DNA of 64,000 bases from Arcuatula senhousia (taxonomy: Eukaryota > Mollusca > Bivalvia > Mytilida > Mytilidae). The stretch is from assembly GCA_963971305.1 (NCBI GenBank), contig OZ020306.1, positions 2,224,842 through 2,288,841 of the forward strand, written 5' to 3'. The position numbers and the translations under genes were made by a program. Below, piece after piece: positions 27,101-39,100 of this stretch (positions within the stretch are counted from its first letter, which is position 1; each line of letters opens with the position of its first letter). Below the pieces are notes generated by a model. That model was not told where the DNA came from and did no database searches. It saw nothing but the letters and a program-made list of their open reading frames with translations.

Positions 27101-30100
27101 GATACAAAATGGGGGACAAGTTTTTGCAATCTCCCTCTTTTCCCGTTATAAAATTAGGGGCCAAAATTGAAATTTTTTTATTTATTGTCTGATTTCAATT
27201 TTTTTTCCTAATTATAATTCTTGTCAAATAGTGAATTTACTCCTTATTGCAGTTAGGGGAAAATATTTCTGTTCAACTGTAATTATTTTGGGTCTGCTTT
27301 TGAAAAAAAAATGAATCCCTTGTGAAATGTGGGAGGAAAGTCCACCAAAGGCTGCATGTGTCCAGAGCGATTGGCTTATCATTATTGGGCCTAAAATGTA
27401 CAGGGTGATATGTTGCGGTCATATACTGCACTTAACAAAAAGTTTTATTAACTGTTTGAGAAATTTGACATTGGACCATGTGGACGGCGTATCCTCTATA
27501 AAGATTTGATTAATTGAATAGCATACATGTATGTCCAAACCATTTTATTACATGTTTATATCCAGTTTTCGGACAGGGCACTAAGCAAACAACAATCAAT
27601 CAATAAACCAAACTGATATGTTTTATTACTTCAGTCAAGGTAAAAAAAAATAGTGTAATTTGTTGTAATGTAATGGCTATTTTATTTTGTTGCATTAATG
27701 AACTAAACGTTATTCAATGTTGTAATACAAACACTTTTTTTTCTTTTAGAAAACATGAGGAAAACCAGGGACCAGAAATTTTCACACAGGAAGAAACACC
27801 AGTTGCTGCTCCAGAAACTAGACATGATTTGGCTGCCGATCCAATTGAAAGTTATTCTTATGAACCATCTTTCCAGGAAGATATTGACATCGAAGAAGAA
27901 CTAATAGAAAACTTTGTTGACAGTTTTGGACCACCGTTGTATGTCATACCACCTAACCAGCATAGTTACAGGGCTCCAATTCCACAGTACCATCACTACA
28001 TGACTTTATGTGCATTTGCCAACTACCATAACCTATCCGACAGAGGCTTTAAGCACCTGATCAACCTCATAGGGCTTCATCTTCCCAAGGAAAACCTAAT
28101 GGAGACCAATATCGACACCCTGAAAGAGATCTGTGGATTTGAAGATAGTTTTCTGAAACAGCATGTCTACTGTCCAATATGTAAGAAATTATTCACAGGA
28201 GAAGCCATTTGTAGGACCCCTGGATGCCAAGGAACAAAGGAGAAAAACACAACAAGTTACTTCGTTACAGGCAGCATGCAGGTGCAGTTGAAGGAAATTT
28301 TAGAGAGAGAGGGAATCTGGACAGCAATCCAGGACTATGCCAGCAACAGGCCAGACCATACCAACATATCTGATGTTGTAGATGGCATCGAATACAGAAA
28401 GCTGAAACAGGAACATGGGTTTTTGGCAGATAAAAACAACTTAACTTTGTCATTATTCACAGATGGTATTCCCCTCTTTCAGAGCTCGAAAGTTTCTCTC
28501 TGGCCAGTGTACCTTTTGATTAATGAGTTGCCACCCAAACAACGGTTTACCAGGAAGAACATGGTTTTATGGGGAATCTGGCAGGGCTGCGGTAAACCAC
28601 AAATGAACATGTTTCTGCGACCACTGGTAGAAGATCTTGCCACTCTTTACCACAGCGGGATTGATATAAGCCTGGAGGGTAAACCAACTGTCAACTCCAA
28701 AGCAATGATGGTTATTGCCACTATGGACCTGCAAGCTAGGGCTTATGTAATGCAGATGACGCAGCACAATGGGGAGTATGGTTGCCTGTACTGTTATGAA
28801 CCTGGCTGTGTTGTTAAAAGTGGAAAAGGAAACTGTAGAGTATTTCCATACAGAGAAACAGTGGTAGAACAACGTTCAAAACAAACAATCAAGGAAGATG
28901 CTCACCTTGCAATAAGAGATGGACGAAAAGTGAGAGGGATAGTTTCGGAATCGGTGTTGAGTTGCCTGCCATACTTTGACCCAACAGTCAACATCCTGAT
29001 CGACTACATGCATGGTATTTTACTTGGAATATTGAAGAGACTGATGAAGCTTTGGTTCGATGGAACCAGCAAGACCCAGCCATATTACATCGGGGACAAA
29101 GTAGAGGACATTGATAAATTAATGAAGAAGATAAAACCACCCTACTATTTGAGAAGATTGCCACGCACAGTGAACAACAACTACACCCATTGGAAAGCGT
29201 CAGAATTTCGATCCTGGTTGCTTTACTACTCGCTGCCTGTACTCCAAGACTCACTTCCAGAACTTTTCCTCTGTCACTACAGTTTACTTGTTGAAGCCAC
29301 CACCATACTCCTTGGTGAAGGCATTACTGAAGATGACCTTACCAGAGCACACCAACTCCTCCTTGTCTTTGTAAAGAATGCTAACCTGCTGTATGGAGAA
29401 AACATCGTTGGCCTTAATTTCCACAACCTGACCCATCTGACGAAATGTGTGAGAATGTGGGGACCACTCTGGGCATGGTCATGCTTTGTGTTCGAGTCCT
29501 TCAACGGAGAGATCAAGAAAGCAGTCCATGGAACAGGAAACGCATGTCGGCAGATATTTTGGTCGTTACAGTGCCAGAAGAAGGTTGAGACTCTTTCAAT
29601 TAAATGTCAGAATGTGGATCCAGAGCTGAAACAGTTCTATCAAAGCATGACAGAGGGAAGTAATGTACGGCAGAAGGGTGGAGAAGATGCCTTCCAGTGC
29701 ACAATATATACACCAACCAAGGTGCAAGAATTGCCCAACGATGTAGTGCAACAACTGGTAACACTAACTAGAGACGACAACTTAGGCAACTACAAGCTGG
29801 TAAAGAAGATCTCCAGAAATGGGTACATGATGTTTTCCCGCCAATGCTCGAGAGTGATGAAGCGTAACTCCTATACCATCAAGTTTGTTGACAACCGAGT
29901 AGCAGAAATCAAATACTTCCTACTGCATCAAGAAAACAAAAGAGTGTTCGCCATATGCCAGATGTTACAACCAAGTGGACCATTGATGCGAGGGCGAGTT
30001 CCACATTTACAGAGTTTCAGACCTCTGAGGTAAATTTGTTACTGAGTTTTTTAAAATTTCATAAGAAGCAGAGAGATACCAATGCGGCATTTGAATGTCA

Positions 30101-33100
30101 AAAGTCTGAAAGGGCAAATACAAAATTAGAAAACATGAAGGAGAATAGCACAAAAAAACAGGCAACAAATACACAAAAATAACTGTATAGCACACTTAGT
30201 TCTATCAAGAGTGAACATGAAAAGCAATGGAAGAGAAAGCAGATTATGATTATGCACACCAGTCTTGTTCTAAAAATGAATTCAATGTGTCAAATTCAGG
30301 AGAACAAAACAAAACCCTTTGACAAAAACTTGTACTTCGATAAGAGATTTAATTTTGTTCTTTAGCAAGTTTGTTTATTTTGCATAATAAATTCTCTTCA
30401 CGATATATATTTATGGTAGCATTTTTAGTTAAATTAACCTATAGCAATGAAGTTTGATGTACAACCTATTGTTATGATACAATTTTTAGTACTTTTTAAG
30501 TGCAATTTTAGTATATATTTTTATTCTGTATTGATGCCTTGATGCAGATTCTAAACACATTTTTTTTAACCAAATACTTGTACAAAAAATGAAAATGCAT
30601 TATAGGCATGTAGAATGTAGTTGATACAGCCTTTTCCTTGATAAATCTAAAAGACCCACCTGCCACTGAAAAAATACATTTTTGACTAATGATTTTCTAT
30701 TGTTATTTCAGGAATACAGTTGAATCTACTGTCGTGAAAGCAGAACTTCTGCAAGAGCCTGTTGTTGTTATTCAGACAAAGACCAAGATCTGTTGTGGTG
30801 TCATCCCAAACAATGTAGAGAGAGATTGACAATGTTGTTGTGATCAGTTGATGGCGGACATTGTGATAGAAAACTATTAGTAAAAAGATTGACATGTAAA
30901 AAATCTAAATGATGAGATTAATGTTGAAGTTATATTATTTTACATAGGTTGCATGAATTGTACTTTTCACACCTGAAACTGTAAACTGTAAATTGCAGCA
31001 ATTTAACCTTTTGTTGATTATTTAGGAAACGATCATTTCTAATGTAAAGTAAAGGTTGTTTGAGGATAGAAACAAAACCAAATTATTTTCTTTATATTTT
31101 CAAAACGTGTACTTTAATATTGAAAGTCTTTCAGATTTCTTTTTGCATATTTCGAATATATCTGATATATAAGGTAAATCATTTCATTCCAAATTATTGA
31201 ATTAAGTTTACCTTTAGCAAAAGTGCAAGTTTCTTAATATAAATATTTACTGTTTAATGCTTTCAAATGCAGATTTATTTAATATGCAGACATGATGCTT
31301 TGTTTTATACTAATGGATTCCTTTTCCTTTATTGTACATTTTTTATGTTAGACATGTGAGTTTGTTGATCGTTAATCTTGGGGAACAAATTTTAATCTTC
31401 AATTTGTAATCATTTTATTTTTTCAAATGGTGCTTTAAAAATTGCTACTCCAAATTTTCTGTTCAAATATTTTTTTTGTTATCATGATAATAGAAGTAAA
31501 TTTAGAAATTGTAAATTGTTTTACAAGCAATGTTTTGGACAAATTTGAATCTTTCAACTGATAAAATGGTGTAGATCTCAGAGGTGTCATTGAAGCATTA
31601 TACATTATTTTTTAATCATGGGACTTTCCATTAATATACACAAAAATATTAGTATTTAGATGCAAAGTAAAAAAAATTATGAAAACCCAAGTGGTTATTA
31701 AACATTAAATTCCCTGTTATATATGTATATTGTTTTCAAGTTTTTCCTTTATGTATATTGCAGATGAAAAATGTATATTTGTACTAATATTGTTTTTTCA
31801 TGTATTATATTGCACATTTATATCACTTACAATGTATTTGTATATTGAGAATTGACAATCCATTAGTAAAGTCTGAGAGTAATTGTAGTTTTTATTCATA
31901 TTCAACATCCAGCACATTCAATCCTTTTGACTTATAATAGTAAGCATTTGATATTTCAAACATGTCTCTTGGACAATTTCTGTACATTGTTATTTCTGAC
32001 ATTGGTTCTCGAATATTTTTTTTAAACAGAATCTGATGAGAAACTGATTTTCATGAAAGGGAAAACAGGTTGTTGTATAGTGAAAGTTGGACCAGAGGTG
32101 TAAATTTCTAAAATAGAGTTCTCAGCAACTATCAATCGAAGCATTTTATTTCAAGTATGCAGCCTCAGTGATCCCATTCGGTTAAGTGTTTGGTCAAAAT
32201 CATTTAAAACACCAGGTTTCTTTCCTTGTAATGCACATGGTCGATATCCTCAGTGCTGGATTTGGCTTCCCTGTTCGAACTTTATGGTTAATTTTGAGTA
32301 CTGTACGTCTAATATTTTTGGTTTTTAATCTTTCAATGTTTTTATTCAAATGCTGCTGATGAGAGGTTACTCCTTGAAATATTGATATACAGCATAACCA
32401 AATTAACTGTTTTGTACCCGTTTTTGGTTTTGTATTTTGTTCAGTACAGTAAAAATTTTGACCATCTTTCTCAAACAATTTTAATGGATTAAAGTTTTAT
32501 CTAAAAACAGATGTGCATACAGCATTGAAAATTTACTATCCAATGGAAATACAGGTACACAAAAAAAAAAATAGTGAAAAAAAACTAAGTCCAACTTTCC
32601 AATGTGGAACAAAATAACAAAGTCTAACTTTTCCGAGCTAGAAAAGCACAAAATCCAAATTTCCGAGCTCGAAAAAAACTAAGTCAAACTTTCCGAACTA
32701 GAAAAAATGACAAAGTCCAACTTTTCCGAGCTAGAAAAACACAAAATCCAAATTTCCGAGCTACAAAAAAACTAAGTCGAATTTTCCGAGCTTAGAAAAA
32801 AACTAAGTCCAACTTTCCGAGATATTTCCGAGCTAAAAAAAATCAAAGTCCAACTTTCCGAGATATCTCCGAGCTTGAAAAAAAACAAAGTCAAACTTTC
32901 CGAGATATTTCCGAGCTAAAAAAAAACAGAGTCAAACTTTCCGAGCTATTTCCGAGCTAAAAAAAATCTAAGACCATCATTTCCGAGCTCAATAAGCATT
33001 TTCCGAATGATGGAGCTCGGAATTCCGAATTATTAGCTCGGAATTCCGAGATGGGCTCGGAATCTCCTGCTACGGGTTGTGTCGTGTACATTTATTCCAC

Positions 33101-36100
33101 ATCTCATTATCTACTATTATAGTACATTGACCATGAAGAGCTATATATAAAAGCTATTTATTAATAGTTGTAATTATGAGCTGATCCATGTTTAATCTTC
33201 CATAATTTCTTAGTTCATTTTTAAAGAATGAATAGAAAATTATGAAATTTCACTTTTTCACTTTTAAGAGCTTAATACAGGTCATTTAACATTGGATATC
33301 ATCTAATCATTGTTCATTGTTAAAGGCTTATTTAAGAAGTTATATTTTTTTTACAAATTACAAATAATACCTTTAAATATTCAGCCCATGATTAAGCCAG
33401 ACTATTATTATTTGATCTAGTCATGTCTAATACAGAGGAGTATTCTGAATTCATACTTTTATCTTCCAAGGTAAAATTCATTTGTAAATTTTTATGTTTC
33501 ATATGAGTCCATATTTTATTTTGTTATTTTACTGATTACCTATTTTTTTTATGCAAGTTTAAACTGCAAGAATTTTTCTCATTGGTGCAACCGTGCATGT
33601 TAAAGATCCCTTTGTAGAGTTCAATAAGAGTAGGCTCAATGGGGGCCACTAGAAAGGCCATACTCGCAAACTGCAAAGCGGAGAGGGTTTTATAGATACA
33701 TTAAGCTTGTTTCCCAATCTCATATAAATAAATATGTTTCAACTAATTACTACAAGAACAATGTTTCCTATGATGATTTATTTACTTACAATTATTTTTT
33801 AAAATACTAAACATTAATACATTATATTGAATTCTGTCCCCCATGAAATATGTTTTTGAGGATTTATTTTCAATGATATTGTTTCAATATTTATTGATCT
33901 ATGTAAATATTAATCTATTATTTATAAAATCAGTGCAGTTTAAAATGAAATTTTCCAATACAAGTCAATTAAAGATTCTAAAGCCTAATAAAATTAATAC
34001 AATGGACTGCTTTTAAAAAGTACCAAACCCATGTAAAAAAGGTCTTTAGAAATGTAACATTGAAGTGTCTGTGCTGATGAAAGGCTGGTTTTATCCATTA
34101 TGGTGTTTATATGAAAAAAAAATGAGCTGCTGGAAAATATACCTATAATTATTAATAGGATTTATTATGCTTAGAAATGAGGAAAGTCCTGAATTTACAC
34201 ATCTTTCTGTTAAGGTATGAATGTCACACAACATTGAGACTTAAGAGTTTGAGTGTACCCCAAGCTTGTAACTGATTTACAGCATCTTTGCTTCATTCAA
34301 ATGTCCAAGACAATCATAGGAGACAATGAAGTCTTACTAATTTAACATTATTTTTATTTTTCAGAAAAAGTTTGAAGTTTTACAGATAGAATCGATTTAC
34401 AGAAGTTACATTGTAAAAATCCAGCGCCCTCTGGTGATAGGATATTTATGCCTCGCTATAGCTATATCGCTGGGAACCATCGTGTATCACATAGCAAATG
34501 TCCAGGTATGGTTAAGGATAGGGCCAGACAGATATTTGTTTTCAGTTGAGCACCCTGGTTCTTCATTGTTTTAATTTTAAGTAAAAATGTGAAATAGACT
34601 GATTTTACTATAAAAACTACAGAATAGAAATGATCAAACTAAATATAAATCCAGCCATTAAAGGGCTGTTTCATTGTTTTGTTTTGTGTGTACTTATGTA
34701 TAAATTTTATATGGTATATATTAACTCCATATCCTTAGAATCTTCTTTCTATGATCACAGATATTCTGTAATTGAATGATAATATTGCAATTCCATTGCA
34801 GTTGTTGTTGTCTGTGTTGTCTTAGTCTGAGGCCATTTGGTTTCTGTGTGTAACTTTTGTGGGAGACAACTGATTTTTAGGCAAGCATTTGCTGTCTTAA
34901 GCATGGTACAAACGATGAAATCAATTTCATGAAATTAGTTGCATGCATTAAATTTCATCGTGTAAACCTGGAAATTTTGAGTTGCATGCATTTTTTTCTG
35001 AATATTGAACATTTAAAGATATTTGGTTAACCTTGTTGAGAAAAACAGATTAATAAATCATTAACTTTCTAAATACACAAAAAGTAGACTAAGCACTCAA
35101 AATCAGAACTTTACACACTTGTATATTTCCTTGGAATAAATCTTAAATGTTACTTAATACATAATCAGTATCTTAAATATGTCAAGTTATATCATCATTG
35201 TTGACCAATAAATATTGTGATTAAACTATAGTTTGATGTTGACAATATTCCTATATAACTAGTACATGTATACTAAATTAATTTGATGTTGAGGCAGGTG
35301 TTGACAATTCAATTCATATATAAATAGCATACTAAAGTAATTTCAACTGATATTGAGGCAGGTCTCATCATGCAAGAATAAGAAAACATTGCCCAAACTG
35401 TAGAGATAAAAACACTATTTATACTGTATGGCAGGAAATTTTAGCGAGTTGCAAATTTCATGGTTTGTATGTTTAATTTTAGCATGTTTAGTGGTCTTAA
35501 TTTTATCATGTTTACAGAATCTAGAGTCTGTACAATACATAGTTAAAAATAATTAGTGATCTTTAATTTTAGCGATTCCTCAGACCTCGCGAATGAAGCA
35601 AAAATAAGAACCTCACGAAAATGTCCCGCTATAGGTAATTGGCATTAAATACCAATTACAGGCACCAAAGCAGATAAAAAGGTTAATTTGGTCATGCTCT
35701 ATATGCATATTTCTATGAGTACCGGTAACTTCAGCACCAGCATTTGAATTAAACACTGGAAGGCTTAAATCCACAGTTATGTCATGACATCTTAAAAAAT
35801 GTATTTTTTCCTTCTAGCGACTTGGTTTGAATCATCCTGTTTTAAAAATCATTACAATTACATACCTTTGTAGGAGAAAATACTTTTTTGTCTAAGATTT
35901 CTTCTCTAATGATAAGACTTTTTAGAGGTATAAGAAAAGCTATTGTTTTTCTTTGTTCCTAGTACTATAAGAATGTTTGCTTTAAAGTTATTTGTATCTT
36001 AAAATAAAAGGATTCTTCACCTTAAAAAAGGTCAAATAACATTGGATTTCCAATATTCATCTTGTAAGCTTTCTGCTAATTAAAAAGTACAAGGCTTTTA

Positions 36101-39100
36101 GAAGAGATTAAAGATAGAACAATGGATTTTCTTATGTAACTATGTAAATAATCAAAGATGTAAGACTTCAGACTCCTACGGTCAAAAAGAAAGATCTCGT
36201 CAAACTGTAATGGATTCTTGTTGATACTTCAACTGTTAGCATCCATTTTCAAGGTTTTAGAGTTTTTACTCCAATGAGTTATCATGTCAACTGATGCTGT
36301 AATAATTTTTTTTTTTATGCAAAAGTGGTTTCTAAATTTGACCTGTTTTAAATAAAAATTAAATTTGTATTTGGAATCAATATATCTATTTATCATGAAA
36401 AACAAATTAGAAGCTGGAACATGAAATAGGAGCCGAATAATTTGTTAACGGAAAGATGAAAATTGAATTATTTAACTCTCGTGACAATTGCATTTTAATT
36501 GAGTAAAATTATAACAAAGAGAATAGATACTTGGATGATGATTGAGGAGGTTATTCCAAACCACAAACTATTAGGTTTTAGCTATCATTATTCATCATAT
36601 AGCACACATGAATTAGTTAGTAATTATCTTGATTGTGCATCAGTGTCATTTTGACATAAATTCCCTTTATAAATAAGCTTATAATTCAGTAAACATTAGC
36701 TGAATCAATACAGTATAATTTTTAATTTGTAACTTAACAGGGACAGTTTCATTGCTTTATATAAAAAAGGTCAAAATATAAGAAAAAAGTGTTCTAAATG
36801 TGAAAACTTTTTAGTATCATTGGTGGGGGCCTGGGTGGTCGAGTGGTCTAAGGCCCTGGTTTAAATACCACACTATTGATCACTAGCTGAGTGAGTAGCT
36901 GATCACCGCTCAGCTGGTGTTCGAGTCCCGTTTGTATTTAACAAAAAAGGGACTTCCCCAACTGTATGTGATTAGGTTTGTCAGTAGCCTGCCCAACATT
37001 GGCGGTTTCTTCCAGGTACTTCGGTTTCCTCCACCAATTAAACTGACTGCCCTACATGGCCCAAGCGCATCGATAAAGGGTGTTAAACACCAACTCACAC
37101 ACACATAGTATCATTGGTAAAAGTTTAAAAGCTGTTATGGTAGTTCAATGTAAAACATACTGTAAAACCCATTGACCTCTTGTTCTGTGTAATATTGATG
37201 TAAAACATAAAACCCTTGGCCGTCTTGTTCTGTGTAATATTGATGTAAAACATAAAACCCATGGACCTCTTGTTCTGTGTTATATTGATGTAAAACATAA
37301 AACCCTTGGCCGTCTTGTTCTGTGTAATATTGATGTAAAACATAAAACCCATGGACCTCTTGTTCTGTGTAATATTGATGTAAAACATAAAACCCTTGGC
37401 CTTCTTGTTCTGTGTAATATTGATGTAAAACATAAAACCCATGGACCTCTTGTTCTGTGTAATATTGATGTAAAACATAAAACCCATGGACCTCTTGTTC
37501 TGTGTTATATTGATGTAAAACATAAAACCCTTGGCCGTCTTGTTCTGTGTAATATTGATGTAAAACATAAAACCCATGGACCTCTTGTTCTGTGTTATAT
37601 TGATGTAAAACATAAAACCCATGGACCTCTTGTTCTGTGTAATATTGATGTAAAACATAAAACCCATGGACCTCTTGTTCTGTGTAATATTGATGTAAAA
37701 CATAAAACCCTTGGCCTTCTTGTTCTGTGTAATATTGATGTAAAACATAAAACCCATGGACCTCTTGTTCTGTGTAATATTGATGTAAAACATAAAACCC
37801 TTGGCCGTCTTGTTCTGTGTAATATTGATGTAAAACATAAAACCCATGGACCTCTTGTTCTGTGTAATATTGATGTAAAACATAAAACCCATGGACCTCT
37901 TGTTCTGTGTAATATTGATGTAAAACATAAAACGCATGGACCTCTTGTTCTGTGTAATATTGATGTAAAACATAAAACCCATGGACCTCTTGTTCAGTGT
38001 AATATTGATGTAAAACATAAAACCCATGGACCTCTTGTTCTGTGTAATATTGATGTAAAACATAAAACCCATGGCCCTCTTGTTCAGTGTAATATTGATG
38101 TAAAACATAAAACCCATAGACCTCTTGTTCTGTGTAATATTGATGTAAAACATAAAACCCATGGACCTCTTGTTCTGTGTAATATTGATGTAAAACATAA
38201 AACCCATGGACCTCTTGTTCAGTGTAATATTGATGTAAAACATAAAACCCATGGACCTCTTGTTCAGTGTAATATTGATGTAAAACATAAAACCCATGGA
38301 CCTCTTGTTCAGTGTAATATTGATGTAAAACATAAAACCCATGGACCTCTTGTTCTGTGTTATATTGATGTAAAACATAAAACACATGGACCTCTTGTTC
38401 AGTGTAATATTGATGTAAAACATAAAACCCATGGACCTCTTGTTCTGTGTAATATTGATGTAAAACATAAAACCCATGGACCTCTTGTTCTGTGTAATAT
38501 TGATGTAAAACATAAAACCCATGGACCTCTTGTTCTGTGTTATATTGATGTAAAACATAAAACCCTTGGCCGTCTTGTTCTGTGTAATATTGATGTAAAA
38601 CATAAAACCCATGGACCTCTTGTTCTGTGTTATATTGATGTAAAACATAAAACCCTTGGCCGTCTTGTTCAGTGTAATATTGATGTAAAACATGAAACCC
38701 ATGGACCTCTTGTTCTGTGTAATATTGATGTAAAACATAAAACCCATGGACCTCTTGTTCTGTGTTATATTGATGTAAAACATAAAACCCTTGGCCGTCT
38801 TGTTCTGTGTAATATTGATGTAAAACATAAAACCCATGGACCTCTTGTTTGTGTAATATTGATGTAAAACATAAAACCCTTGGCCTTCTTGTTCTGTGTA
38901 ATATTGATGTAAAACATAAAACCCATGGACCTCTTGTTCTGTGTAATATTGATGTAAAACATAAAACCCATGGACCTCTTGTTCTGTGTTATATTGATGT
39001 AAAACATAAAACCCTTGGCCGTCTTGTTCTGTGTAATATTGATGTAAAACATAAAACCCATGGACCTCTTGTTCTGTGTTATATTGATGTAAAACATAAA

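Larger units (their letters stand above)
10779..33076. mobile_element. Complete ~22.3-kb two-gene DNA transposon, CACTA/EnSpm-like, with BEN-domain partner gene
   Basis: The two ends are perfect inverted 20-mers, CCCGTAGCAGGAGATTCCGA at 10779-10798 and its complement at 33057-33076, with TT on each outer side as a possible 2-bp target duplication. Inside each end lies a subterminal block (10803-11408 and 32578-33060) of AGCTCGGAAA-type motifs, mostly pointing inward. Between them two intact spliced genes run away from each other: a BEN-domain protein on the minus strand and a zinc-finger Tnp2/DUF4218 transposase on the plus strand. This layout (short inverted ends, clustered subterminal motifs, transposase plus separate DNA-binding protein) is that of plant CACTA elements, but the ends do not begin CACTA/CACTG. 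Intact frames and identical ends suggest recent or current activity. It sits in intron 1 of the cyclase gene. Confidence 0.88.

Noticed and set aside
36825..36935. Possible tRNA-Leu gene
   Set aside because: A and B boxes are present but the interval is too long, no acceptor stem closes it, and it has a tail and target duplication, so it is a SINE head.
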